A DNA stretch of 64,000 nucleotides, from contig NZ_RJUO01000002.1 of the NCBI RefSeq assembly GCF_003752365.1, positions 682,001-746,000 of the forward strand, given 5' to 3'. The DNA is from Frondihabitans sp. PhB188. Lineage in GTDB: Bacteria > Actinomycetota > Actinomycetes > Actinomycetales > Microbacteriaceae. The position numbers and the translations under genes are program-made. Below the pieces are notes generated by a model. That model saw only the letters and a program-made list of their open reading frames with translations. It had not been told where the DNA came from and made no database searches. Position 1 is the stretch's first letter; every line of letters starts with the position of its first letter. Shown in pieces: positions 8,545-16,998 of the stretch.

Positions 8545-9363
8545 ATGATCGACACCGGCGAGCACGCGACTCGCGAGCTCCTCCTCGCACACGCGCGCAC
8601 CGTCGCCGAGCAGTCGGACAGGCATGCCGTGGCCCTGGAGTCGATGCTGGCGATTCTTCGCTCGACCCGGCTCGACGACCGCGCCGCCCGGACCATGGCG
8701 ATCGATGTCGCCGCCGCCTCGCTGGTCGAGATCCGCATGACGACCGACCAGCAGCGCGACAGCATGCTCGAGCCCGTCATCGGAGCCTTCGCCCGGCTCC
8801 GCTCCGACCTCCGCCCCCTGGTGCGGTTCGGCGACCTCGACGTGCAGTTCGTCGAGCCTCCGGTCACCGGCCGGGCCCTGCCCGGCGAGGTCGCCCACGC
8901 CGCGCGCGCGATCGTGCGCAGCGCCGTGCTCGCGTTCGTCGACACCGGCGAGAGCCGGCGGGTGCGGATCCAGTGGGACTGCGACGGCCTCAACCTCCTG
9001 ATCGGCATCCGCGACGACGGCCGCGGCGAGATGACCGCCCACGACGACTCGCTGCGCCCGATCGCCGAGCGCGTCTCCGCCCTCGACGGCGACCTCAGCG
9101 TCGCCTCCACGCCGGGCTGGGGCTCGGAGCTCTCGATCGCCCTCCCGCTCGACCCTCCGGTCGAGCCCGATCAGACGATCACCGCCGTGCCCCTGAGCCC
9201 GCGCGAGCGCGAGGTGCTCAGCCTCGTCGCCGCCGGTGCCCGCAACCGAGACATCGCCCGGAAGCTCGGGATCAGCGACAACACGGTGAAGTTCCACGTG
9301 TCGAACCTGCTGCGCAAGGTCGGGGCCCGGTCGCGGTCGGAGCTGGTGGCGCTGGCGCGCTGA
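8545..9363 (+). CDS. HATPase-domain protein fused to LuxR-type HTH, probable hxl regulator
   Basis: 272 residues. A helical N-terminus is followed by a HATPase-like region (about 120-210: GIRDDGRGEM as G-box, STPGWGSELSIALPL at the end) and a C-terminal LuxR/NarL HTH (about 213-272, LSPREREVL to NTVKFHVSNLL). There is no receiver domain and no clear phospho-His, so it is not a normal two-component protein; ATP or ligand binding may be coupled directly to DNA binding. It faces hxlB-hxlA across a dyad and probably controls it and itself. TAGGGT ends 6 nt before ATG (leaderless). Confidence 0.8.
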   Translation: MIDTGEHATRELLLAHARTVAEQSDRHAVALESMLAILRSTRLDDRAARTMAIDVAAASLVEIRMTTDQQRDSMLEPVIGAFARLRSDLRPLVRFGDLDVQFVEPPVTGRALPGEVAHAARAIVRSAVLAFVDTGESRRVRIQWDCDGLNLLIGIRDDGRGEMTAHDDSLRPIAERVSALDGDLSVASTPGWGSELSIALPLDPPVEPDQTITAVPLSPREREVLSLVAAGARNRDIARKLGISDNTVKFHVSNLLRKVGARSRSELVALAR

Positions 9364-9387
9364 GGTCGGGTTGGGCGGGGGTGGGGC

Positions 9388-9396
9388 AGTTCCTGC
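9388..9396 (-). repeat. GCAGGAACT dispersed word, intergenic
   Basis: One of 14 exact copies in the window; lies in the 39 bp between two convergent genes. See the motif finding for the full list. Confidence 0.85.
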
Positions 9397-9402
9397 GCCC
9401 GA

Positions 9403-9897
9403 TCAGAGGCCGAGCAGCGCCTGGAGCTCGTCGGCGACCGTCGCGGTCGGCTGGCGGGCGTCGATGCGGGCGGCCCCGCGCTCGATCATCTGGGCCTGCA
9501 TCACCGGAAGCCCTGCGGCGATCTGCTGCCGGTCGAGGGGATGGCGGGTCAGGACGCGGTCGTGCTGGGTGGCCTCGTCGAGCTCGAGGAGCACGAGTCG
9601 GTCGAAGCGGTCGGTGAAGTCCCACTGGTTGACGGCGATGCCGAGCAGCACGCCGTCGGAGCCCAGCTCGTCGAGTACGTCGTCGAGACGGGCGGCCGAC
9701 CAGCCCCAGTAGAAGTCGGCGAGCAGCTCGGGCGTGACGGGCAGGGTGTGGTCGCCGACGACGGCGCCGGACGCATCCATGAAGGCTGCGAGGCCGTCGA
9801 CCGCGTCGGAGTCGAGGGCGCGGACGCCGCGGCGCACGAGCTCCGCCGTCAGCGTGGACTTGCCCGCGCCGGGGTTGCCGCTCACGAGGTAGGCCAT
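9403..9897 (-). CDS. P-loop kinase-like AAA ATPase
   Basis: 164 residues with Walker A GNPGAGKST at the N-terminus (about 7-15) and the compact layout of shikimate/adenylate-kinase-like small-molecule kinases or chaperone-like P-loop proteins. The ATG giving MAYLVSG is chosen since homology starts there. It lies convergent to the hxl regulator. Substrate not predictable. Confidence 0.7.
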   Translation of the reverse strand: MAYLVSGNPGAGKSTLTAELVRRGVRALDSDAVDGLAAFMDASGAVVGDHTLPVTPELLADFYWGWSAARLDDVLDELGSDGVLLGIAVNQWDFTDRFDRLVLLELDEATQHDRVLTRHPLDRQQIAAGLPVMQAQMIERGAARIDARQPTATVADELQALLGL

Positions 9898-10001
9898 GGG
9901 CCATGGTCGCACGGACCCGCGAGAGCCGTCGAGAGTGGCCGCCTCGCGGCCCGCCCGGCGTCACGGTGCCGACCGTGCCGCCCTCGGCGACATCGGACCC
10001 G

Positions 10002-11192
10002 TCAGGCGACGCGACGGATCGCCCTCGCGCTGACGGCGGCGCATGCGAGGCTGATGACGACGAAGCCGCCGAGCACGGCGGCGGTCCCGACGATCGGCGC
10101 GAGGGCGGCGAGCACGACCGGAAAGAAGAAGCCGACGTAGCTGAGGGCGTAGAAGACGGCGGTCAGCCCCGCGAGGTCGCCGCCCGTCGCCATGCCCTGC
10201 ACGGTCGTCAGGCCGGTGACCATGCAGAGGCCGTAGCCCGCGCCGAACAGCGGTGCCGCGACGAGCACGGCCCAGGGCACCGTTGCGACCGCCGCCACGA
10301 TGAGCACCGCGGCCGCTGCGGAGCAGAGGAGCACGCCCGCCGTACCCGACCGACCGCGGAGCAGCCGGTCGATCGGCGTCGAGGCGAGCTGCACGGTCGT
10401 GCCGACGCTGAGCGTGATGACCGTCGTGAGCGTGGCGAACGCGACGACGTAGTCGCCCACTCGCGACGCGACGAGGCTCGGGCCGACGGCGAACGAGAGG
10501 GCGGCGGCGCCGAAGATCCACGGCGCCATCGGGACGATGCCCCGGACGAAACGCGGGCGAACTGCCGGGGGCACGCGCACGTCGCCGAGAAGGGACGCGA
10601 CCGACGGATCGGGCAGACGAGTCTCGGCAGCCCGGAGCACGATCGCCAAGGCGACGAGGCACGCCAGGATCTGCACGGCGTACGGCAGCACGGTCGGCCA
10701 CGGGGCCCACTGAGCGAGGACGCCCGCGACCCCGGCTCCGCCCCCGAAGCCGAGCGACATGGCGACCGACGCGCGCCGGGCGCCGGACGAACCTCGGCCT
10801 TCCGCCGTCGAGAGCTCCTTGATCCAGCTGCTGCCGACGACCATCGCCACGGCGACGCTGATACCGCTCAGGAACCGCCCCGCGCACAGCCCGACGAGGC
10901 TGCTGCTGGTGCTGGCGAGCACGATGCTCGCGACGACGCCGATCGCGATGCCGGCGAGCATCACCGGCTTGCGCCCGTAGCGGTCCGACCACGCGCCGGC
11001 GAGCACGAAGCCCGGCACGATGCCGAAGACGTACACGGCCAGCGAGAGGTCGATCTCGACCTGGGTGTAGCCGTCGACCCGACGGTAGAGGAGGAGCAGG
11101 GGCACGAAGTGGTTGCCGCCCCACGCGAGGGCGATCACCGCCGGGGCGACGCGGAGCCACCCGCCGAGGGCGGCGGGTGAGGAGCTCGGCAT
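10002..11192 (-). CDS. MFS transporter
   Basis: 396 residues, about twelve membrane helices, with the MFS loop motif near residues 65-75 (GAWSDRYGRKPVML). Cytoplasmic-membrane secondary transporter, probably efflux. TAGTCT on the minus strand ends 6 nt before the ATG, indicating a leaderless transcript. It is divergent from the lipoprotein at 11252 by about 60 bp. Substrate unknown. Confidence 0.85.
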   Translation of the reverse strand: MPSSSPAALGGWLRVAPAVIALAWGGNHFVPLLLLYRRVDGYTQVEIDLSLAVYVFGIVPGFVLAGAWSDRYGRKPVMLAGIAIGVVASIVLASTSSSLVGLCAGRFLSGISVAVAMVVGSSWIKELSTAEGRGSSGARRASVAMSLGFGGGAGVAGVLAQWAPWPTVLPYAVQILACLVALAIVLRAAETRLPDPSVASLLGDVRVPPAVRPRFVRGIVPMAPWIFGAAALSFAVGPSLVASRVGDYVVAFATLTTVITLSVGTTVQLASTPIDRLLRGRSGTAGVLLCSAAAAVLIVAAVATVPWAVLVAAPLFGAGYGLCMVTGLTTVQGMATGGDLAGLTAVFYALSYVGFFFPVVLAALAPIVGTAAVLGGFVVISLACAAVSARAIRRVA

Positions 11193-11251
11193 GGATTCAG
11201 ACTAGGGGGAGCCTCCGACACGAGATCCCCGCGCGTGCCAGGCTGGTCTCC

Positions 11252-11992
11252 ATGACACGGCTACGAGGGGCAGGCCTGGCAGGGGGCATCGTCGCGGCGG
11301 CGCTGCTGATCAGCGGGTGCACGGGCACGACGACAGCGGCGCCGCCGGCCACGTCGCAAGCTGCGGTCGTCACGCCGACGCCCACGCCCACGCCCACGCC
11401 CACCGTGACGGCCCCGGCCGTCGAGAAGCCGCTCTCGAAGACGGTCGACGCAGGAACCGTCGCCGCCGCCGTCACAGCCACCGCCTCCGGCACCGGCTCG
11501 TCGAACGTCACGTACAAGCGCAACGGCGACTTCGCCGTCGTCGTCGAGCTCAACTGTCTCGGCTGCGCGGGCACGGCGACGGTCACGGCTCCCGGACGCC
11601 TGTCGCCGTTCGGTCAGGCCGAGGCGCCCCTGCGCGCATCCTTCCTGATGGACGTCTTCAAGGACGACCCGGTCTCGCAGACGCTGATCGTCAAGGCGAC
11701 CGGCCCGTGGAAGGTCACGCTGCGGAGCTGGAACGACCTGACCCCGGTGTCGGGCAAGCAGTCCGGCGCGGGGCCCGCGGTGCTGTTCTTCTCGGACGAC
11801 GTCAAGCACGTCATCGTCGACTACAAGCCGTCGGGAGCCGGCGACTCGTTCTCGGGGCGCGTGTTCACGACGTCCGACAAGCCGCTGGTGTTCGGCGACT
11901 CGGTCTCGTTCGCGAAGAAGTACGACGCCGATCTGCCGGGCGTCATGGCCATCCAGACCAACGGGACCTGGAGCGTGACGCCGACCCCCTAG
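11252..11992 (+). CDS. Secreted lipoprotein of unknown function
   Basis: 246 residues. The signal peptide ends in the lipobox LISGC with Cys23 as the lipidated residue. A Thr/Pro linker follows, encoded by a short ACGCCC repeat (about residues 43-57), then a beta-rich domain of about 180 residues containing a CLGC pair. I do not recognise the globular domain. It is convergent with the MarR gene, with stop codons 4 bp apart. Confidence 0.75.
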   Translation: MTRLRGAGLAGGIVAAALLISGCTGTTTAAPPATSQAAVVTPTPTPTPTPTVTAPAVEKPLSKTVDAGTVAAAVTATASGTGSSNVTYKRNGDFAVVVELNCLGCAGTATVTAPGRLSPFGQAEAPLRASFLMDVFKDDPVSQTLIVKATGPWKVTLRSWNDLTPVSGKQSGAGPAVLFFSDDVKHVIVDYKPSGAGDSFSGRVFTTSDKPLVFGDSVSFAKKYDADLPGVMAIQTNGTWSVTPTP

Positions 11993-11996
11993 CCGG

Positions 11997-12449
11997 CTAC
12001 TCGCCGTCGACGGGACGCTCGAGCGCCTCGGCCAGCCGGAGCAGCAGCTCCGTCGCCGCAGGCCGCTCGCTCAGGGGGACGACCGACTCGGTGACTCCGG
12101 CGTAGAGGGCGCCCGCGCCGGTGGCCGCCGCGAGGCCGCTCGGCGTCAGCATCATCAGCGTGCTCCGACGGTCGGTCGGGTGCGGCTCGCGCGTGACGTA
12201 GCCGGCCGCGACCAGACGGTCGATCAGCGCTGTCGTGGCCCCGGTCGTCAGGCCGAGCGCCTCGCCCACGGCCTTCGCCGGGCTGCCGTTCTTCGCCGAC
12301 AGGAAGACCAGCGTCTGAAAGTCGCTCAGAGACAGTCCCGCCTCGCCGGCGAACCGCTCGCGCACGTGCCGGCTTGCCACCTCGAGGGCCTGCCAGGCGA
12401 GCAGGAACTCGACGGTCGAAGGATCGAAGGGGGAAGCGGCATCGGACAT
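11997..12449 (-). CDS. MarR-family transcriptional regulator
   Basis: 150 residues, normal MarR length. Winged helix at about 45-105: SDFQTLVFLSAKNGSPAKAV, the recognition helix near LTTGATTALIDRLV and the wing REPHPTDRRST. The ATG giving MSDAAS is chosen by homology. A 341-bp leader region separates it from the divergent GH16 gene, which could be a target. Effector unknown. Confidence 0.87.
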   Translation of the reverse strand: MSDAASPFDPSTVEFLLAWQALEVASRHVRERFAGEAGLSLSDFQTLVFLSAKNGSPAKAVGEALGLTTGATTALIDRLVAAGYVTREPHPTDRRSTLMMLTPSGLAAATGAGALYAGVTESVVPLSERPAATELLLRLAEALERPVDGE

Positions 12450-12790
12450 GACGCAAGTGTGGCGCAGGCGAGCCCTGCGACGCGCCGAGTTACGCTCCTC
12501 GCACCGAGCCCGAGGTGCCGCCCGGCTCGTCCCCCGCTGGTCCCCCCTAGTGCCGACACCCTCCTTGGGGGCTGTGCGAGCGACCCTCGCCTGGAAGGCT
12601 GGACCCAGGAAGAAACGGGTGGTGGGACACCCGGGACTTCGCAGAGGGCCGCGGGGTGCGGCTGACACCGTGGTGCGGGAATTCGGGCCGGCACCAGGGC
12701 GTCAGCCGCGCCGCTCACCGGGCTCTCATTCGCGACCCCAGTGTTCTCCTCACAGCACGCGCCGTCCCGGGCTCACCCCGAGGAGCACAC
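12450..12790. other. 341-bp gene-free region upstream of GH16 gene
   Basis: Lies between the divergent starts of the MarR and GH16 genes. It holds several GC-rich inverted segments (around 12544-12575 and 12620-12665) and ends in a good Shine-Dalgarno GAGGAG (12779-12784). It may be a structured 5' leader, but I could not match it to a known riboswitch class. No convincing small ORF was seen. Confidence 0.4.
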
Positions 12791-14002
12791 GTGACCTTCT
12801 CTCTTCGACTCGCCGCAGCGGCCGTCGTCACCGTCTCAGGACTGGTCGGCATCGGAATGCTGGACGCCCCCGGGGCCTCCGCCGAGTCGAGCGTCACGGT
12901 GCCGACCGAGGCCGGCGCGAAGGCGCTGAGCGCGACGTACGAGTCGAAGCAGGCGGCGTCGGTGAAGGCCGCATCCGCGTACGCGACGAAGTCGGCTGCC
13001 GCAGCGAAGTCGCGTGCGACCTACCTCGCCAAGGCGAAGGCCTCGACGGCGTCGCAGTCGCGACTGAAGGTGGTCTTGACATCGTCCACGTACTCCGCCT
13101 CGTACAAGGCCACGGCGAAGAAGAACTCGGCCGTCACGGTGAAGGCCACGGCGTCGGCCAAGACGGCGTACTCCGCCGCGAAGGCGATCGCCGCGAAGTA
13201 CAAGGCGCTGGCCGCCTCAGCGGCGGCTGCTGCGGCAGCCGCACAGAAGGCGGTCGCAGCGACTCAGGGAGGCCTGGTCGCCATGGGCAGCGGAGACGCC
13301 GCGATGCCCACCGGCAGCGTCACCTCGAACGGCCGCACCTGGAGGCAGTCGTACGCCGAGGACTTCACCACCCCGGCCGCCCTCGGCACGGTCTTGACGA
13401 CCTATCCCCGGATGGAGGCTTACGACGGCTTCGACGACACCAGCGGCCAGGGCCTCTACGCTCCGGACAGGGTGCTGAGCGTGTCGAACTCGAACCTCGA
13501 CTTCTTCCTCCACTCCGAGAAGGGCCAGCCCCTGGTCGCCGCGGTCATGCCCGACGGCTACACGCCGCACACCACAGGCCGCGTCTCGATCCGATACAGG
13601 TCGGACGACATCCTCGGCTACAAGTTCGTCGGCATGTTCTGGCCGTCGAGCGACGACTGGAACGACGGCGAGATCGACTGGCCCGAGGCCGACCTCGGCG
13701 CGAATCCCCGTCCCGCCTCGGCCGTCCCCGGCTCGCTCCGAAACGGCGGCATGACCTTCAAGCCGGCCGTCGAGACGTTCGCGGCGACCGACCAGAGCGA
13801 GTACCACGTCGCCACCACCGAGTGGGATCACGACGCCATCCGCTACTACTGGGACGGCGAGCTCGTCTCGACCGTCACCGACGCGGTGCCTGCCACGGCC
13901 ATGCGCGTGACCCTGCAGGCTGAGACGTTCATCGGCGAAGGCACCGTCCCGAAGACCACCGCGGGCCACCTCGACATCGACTGGATCAGCATCTGGGACT
14001 GA
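12791..14002 (+). CDS. Secreted GH16-family glycoside hydrolase with Ala/Lys/Ser-rich N-terminal region
   Basis: 403 residues from GTG 12791, chosen for its GAGGAG ribosome site and because a clean signal peptide begins there (cleavage near GASAES, about residue 36). Residues about 40-160 are a low-complexity Ala/Lys/Ser/Tyr segment, likely helical and cell-wall-facing. The C-terminal about 240 residues form a beta-jelly-roll with the GH16 catalytic motif EIDWPE (about 294-299). Likely hydrolyses or transglycosylates a beta-1,3/1,4-glucan. Upstream start options exist but give no signal peptide. Confidence 0.82.
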   Translation: MTFSLRLAAAAVVTVSGLVGIGMLDAPGASAESSVTVPTEAGAKALSATYESKQAASVKAASAYATKSAAAAKSRATYLAKAKASTASQSRLKVVLTSSTYSASYKATAKKNSAVTVKATASAKTAYSAAKAIAAKYKALAASAAAAAAAAQKAVAATQGGLVAMGSGDAAMPTGSVTSNGRTWRQSYAEDFTTPAALGTVLTTYPRMEAYDGFDDTSGQGLYAPDRVLSVSNSNLDFFLHSEKGQPLVAAVMPDGYTPHTTGRVSIRYRSDDILGYKFVGMFWPSSDDWNDGEIDWPEADLGANPRPASAVPGSLRNGGMTFKPAVETFAATDQSEYHVATTEWDHDAIRYYWDGELVSTVTDAVPATAMRVTLQAETFIGEGTVPKTTAGHLDIDWISIWD

Positions 14003-14010
14003 CCTGACGG

Positions 14011-15384
14011 TCAGCCCTGGCGGCGCCCCACCGGGATGCCGCGACCGCTGACGATCAGTGCCACGACCGCGACGAGAGCCGCGACCGCGAAGCACGCCAC
14101 GAACGCCGTGATGTCGCCCGGCCCGCCGATCAGGCCGAACAGGGCGCCGTTGACGCCGAGCACGACGGCCGCGCTCGCGGAATCCGAGATCGTCAGGGCC
14201 GAGCTGTTGAACCCCTTCTCGGAGTCCTTCGACCATCGCAGCGTGAGCACCGAGAAGCGGGAGTAGACGAAGCCGATCCCGAACCCGAGGATCGTCCACC
14301 CGATGATGATGACGACGGGGTGCAGGTGCCACAGCGGCGTCGCCACCGCCGACAGGCCGCCGACGATCATCAGCGCGATGCCCGTCCGGAGGCCCGTGAG
14401 CTGAGGCACCCTCTCGCCGATCCGCCCCACCAGCCAGCTCGCGAACGCCCAGCTGACTGCGCCGGAGGTGAGCGTCACCCCGGAGGCGGCGGGTGAGAAG
14501 CCGTAGTGGGAGCTCAGCAGATAGGGGATGTAGACGTCGCCGCCGATGAAGGCGGCGCCGACGAGGCCGCGGAGGAGGACCAGGGCGGGGATCCCCGTTC
14601 CTGCGCCCAGGGTCTTCTTCGGGAGCAGCGGACGCAGGGTCACCGCCAGGGCCGCGACCGATGCGACGACGACGAGGGCTCCGAGGAGGTCGGGCAGCTC
14701 GGAGATGAGGTTGAGAGCGACGATGGCGGCCGCTGCGCCGAGGGCCCAGAGGATTCGGGCGGGGCGCCAGGGGGCTCGAGTGTCGGAGGGCTCGAGACGC
14801 CGGAGCGTCGGCAGGATCATGAGAAAGGCGGGGACGCAGAGTCCCAGCGCGCCGATGAACACCCAGTGCCAGCCGACGGTCTGCGTGACCGTACCTGCGA
14901 TGACGGGGCCCACGAGGCCCGGGAGCACCCAGGCGGCCGCGAAGCCGGCGAAGACCGCCGAGTGCAGCCGCTCGGGGAAGACCTGCGAGACCATCACGTA
15001 GAGGCCCACGATGACGGCGCCCGACCCCAGGCCCTGGATCAGCCGTCCGATGAGGAGGACGGTCATCGACGGGGCCAGCCCGACGACGAGGAGGCCGACT
15101 GCGAAGAGGAGCGTCGAAGCCAGGACGACGGGGCGCGGCCCACGACGGTCGGCCCAGTTGCCGGCGACGACCATGCCGACCAGGCCCGACGCCAGTGGCG
15201 CTGCGAAGGCGAACGCGTACAGCGACTCGCCGTCGAGCTCGCGGCTCACCGTCGGCATGACGGTCGTGACGGCGAGAGCCTCGAACGCGCTGATGCCGAT
15301 GAGGGCGCACATTCCGAGGGTGGCGAGGATGTACTTCTTGCTGAGGACGCCCGGCGAAGACGTGTCGACAGCGGCGGTGCTCAT
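14011..15384 (-). CDS. MFS transporter, probably multidrug efflux
   Basis: 457 residues, twelve to fourteen helices, with the loop motif GNWADRRGPRPVVL (about 75-88). It resembles EmrB/QacA-type proton-driven exporters. TAGGCT ends 6 nt before the ATG on the minus strand, so it has its own leaderless promoter although it lies downstream of the antitoxin-like gene. It contains a GTTCCTGC word at 14597-14604. Confidence 0.85.
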   Translation of the reverse strand: MSTAAVDTSSPGVLSKKYILATLGMCALIGISAFEALAVTTVMPTVSRELDGESLYAFAFAAPLASGLVGMVVAGNWADRRGPRPVVLASTLLFAVGLLVVGLAPSMTVLLIGRLIQGLGSGAVIVGLYVMVSQVFPERLHSAVFAGFAAAWVLPGLVGPVIAGTVTQTVGWHWVFIGALGLCVPAFLMILPTLRRLEPSDTRAPWRPARILWALGAAAAIVALNLISELPDLLGALVVVASVAALAVTLRPLLPKKTLGAGTGIPALVLLRGLVGAAFIGGDVYIPYLLSSHYGFSPAASGVTLTSGAVSWAFASWLVGRIGERVPQLTGLRTGIALMIVGGLSAVATPLWHLHPVVIIIGWTILGFGIGFVYSRFSVLTLRWSKDSEKGFNSSALTISDSASAAVVLGVNGALFGLIGGPGDITAFVACFAVAALVAVVALIVSGRGIPVGRRQG

Positions 15385-15402
15385 GGGGTCAGCCTAGGCC
15401 CC

Positions 15403-15489
15403 GTCGAGAACTCAGGCTTGGTGCGCGATGACCGGCCCGGGGCCCTGGCCCGAGGCCGACGCCTCGCGCACCGCCCCTGAGTTATCGAC
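15403..15489. repeat. 87-bp palindromic element, copy A
   Basis: Ends GTCGAGAACTCAGG and CCTGAGTTATCGAC are inverted repeats with one mismatch, and the inner parts (GGTGCGCG/CGCGCACC) also pair, giving arms of about 29 bp. It begins 7 bp downstream of the MT0933-type gene stop (minus strand). Confidence 0.9.
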
Positions 15490-15496
15490 GCAGGGC

Positions 15497-15709
15497 CTAC
15501 TCGTTGCCGACGCGCTTGTCGGCCTCGTCGCGCGCCTTGTCGATCTTGTCGGTGTACTTGCCGCCGGTCGCCTTGTCGGCGGCACCCGCGACGGCGTCGA
15601 GCAGCTTGTCGCTGGTCCCCTCCGCCTTCTCGCTCTTCAGAGCGTCCTTGACCTTGTCGTTGCCGAGGAATTGCTGCGCCTTCTTGGCGATGTCGTCGAA
15701 TCCAGCCAT
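15497..15709 (-). CDS. MT0933-family antitoxin-like small protein
   Basis: 70 residues, Lys/Asp/Ala-rich and helical. The segment ATGGKYTDKIDKARDEADK matches the MT0933/Rv0909 antitoxin family; CsbD-like stress proteins are the alternative. The start ATG has the ribosome site AGGAG 8 nt upstream, which rules out the longer in-frame start. No toxin gene of the matching family is adjacent, so it is an orphan or a stress protein. The 87-bp element A follows its stop. Confidence 0.75.
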   Translation of the reverse strand: MAGFDDIAKKAQQFLGNDKVKDALKSEKAEGTSDKLLDAVAGAADKATGGKYTDKIDKARDEADKRVGNE

Positions 15710-15829
15710 GGTGTGCTCCTTCGGTCGGTGAATGTTCGTCACGATAGACCAGCCAGACCCCTCGTGCACGGCCGGGGGTTATCAGGCGGCGTTCAGTAAG
15801 CTGAGATCCCGACCTGGAAGGGGTACTCC

Positions 15830-16933
15830 ATGGCCGCCCGACTCCAATCGCTCGCACCGATCCTGATGCCTGTGCTGGCGCTGATCGCTCTCATCGCGAC
15901 GTATCACCGGCATCTCCCGACCGGCGTGGCGATCCTCGTCGGCGCCATCCTCATCGGTGCCGTCCTCGCGGCGGTCCACCACGCGGAGGTCGTCGCGCAC
16001 CGCGTCGGCGAGCCGCTGGGTTCGATCGTCCTGGCCGTCGCCGTGACCGTCATCGAGGTCGGATTGATCGTGACGCTGATGATCGCCGGCGGCCACGACG
16101 TCGAGACCCTCGCCCGCAACACCGCGTTCGCCGCCGTGATGATCACGTGCAACGGCATCGTCGGGCTCTCGCTCCTGCTCGGCTCCGTCAAGCACGGCCT
16201 GCCCCGCTTCAACCGCGAGGGCACCGGCGCCGCCCTCAGCGTCGTCGCCGCGCTGGCCGGCATGGCGCTCGTGCTTCCGGCCTTCACCACCGGCGCCTCG
16301 GGCGGGCGCTTCACCGGCGTGCAGCTCGCGTTCGTCGCCGTCGCGGCCCTCGCGCTCTGGCTGGCGTTCGTGTCGACGCAGACCGGTCGCCACCGCGACT
16401 TCTTCCTGCCGGTGAAGCTCACCTCCGACCCGAAGCTCGACTCCACCGACTCGGGCGACCACGCCGACCCTCCGTCCAACCGCGCGACGATCATCAGCCT
16501 CGTCCTGCTCGTCCTGTCGCTGCTCGCGGTCGTCCAGCTCGGCCACACCGTCCAGCCCAACATCGAGGACGGCCTCGACGCCGCCGGCATCCCGGGAGCC
16601 TTCGTCGGTGTCGTGATCGCCTTCATCGTCCTGCTCCCCGAGGGCATCGCGGCCTCGCGCGCCGCCCTCGGCAACCGCCTTCAGACCAGCCTCAACCTCG
16701 GCTACGGCTCGGCGATCGCCAGCATCGGCCTCACGATCCCGGCCATCGCCGTCGCCAGCATCTGGCTCGACGGGCCGCTCGTGCTGGGCCTCGACAGCGT
16801 GCAGATCGTTCTGCTCGCGATCACCCTCCTCGTGAGCACGCTCACCGTGGCGCCGGGCCGATCGACACGCCTGCAGGGGATCATCCACCTGATCATCCTG
16901 GCGGCGTTCGTCTTCCTCGCCATCAGCCCGTAG
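15830..16933 (+). CDS. chaA: Calcium/proton antiporter
   Basis: 367 residues with about eleven helices in two inverted Na_Ca_ex repeats. The diagnostic acidic motifs are GEPLGSIVLAVAVTVIE (about 60-77) in repeat one and LLPEGIAASRAAL (about 266-278) in repeat two. It expels Ca2+ (or Na+) in exchange for H+ across the cytoplasmic membrane. Start supported by GAAGGGG 7 nt upstream. A terminator-like inverted pair of GCAGGAACTC words follows. Confidence 0.9.
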   Translation: MAARLQSLAPILMPVLALIALIATYHRHLPTGVAILVGAILIGAVLAAVHHAEVVAHRVGEPLGSIVLAVAVTVIEVGLIVTLMIAGGHDVETLARNTAFAAVMITCNGIVGLSLLLGSVKHGLPRFNREGTGAALSVVAALAGMALVLPAFTTGASGGRFTGVQLAFVAVAALALWLAFVSTQTGRHRDFFLPVKLTSDPKLDSTDSGDHADPPSNRATIISLVLLVLSLLAVVQLGHTVQPNIEDGLDAAGIPGAFVGVVIAFIVLLPEGIAASRAALGNRLQTSLNLGYGSAIASIGLTIPAIAVASIWLDGPLVLGLDSVQIVLLAITLLVSTLTVAPGRSTRLQGIIHLIILAAFVFLAISP

Positions 16934-16944
16934 AGGCGAGGGCC

Positions 16945-16984
16945 GCAGGAACTCGCGGCCCGGCGGCGGGCTCGGAGTTCCTGC
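16945..16984. terminator. Hairpin built from an inverted pair of the GCAGGAACTC word
   Basis: GCAGGAACTC (16945-16954) and GAGTTCCTGC (16975-16984) are perfect inverted repeats around a 20-bp GC-rich loop that can pair further. It lies between convergent chaA and the racemase, so it could stop transcription from both sides. Confidence 0.7.
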
Positions 16985-16998
16985 GCCCGGATCCGCCG

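Noticed and set aside
11380-11405. ACGCCC short repeat
   Set aside because: Simple Thr-Pro linker of a lipoprotein, common and not CRISPR-like.
12540-12665. Possible riboswitch before the GH16 gene
   Set aside because: Some inverted segments, but no conserved core of c-di-AMP, cobalamin, TPP or other class that I could recognise.
13217-15310. 697-codon minus-strand frame
   Set aside because: Out-of-frame shadow of the MFS gene and antisense to GH16; no domain.
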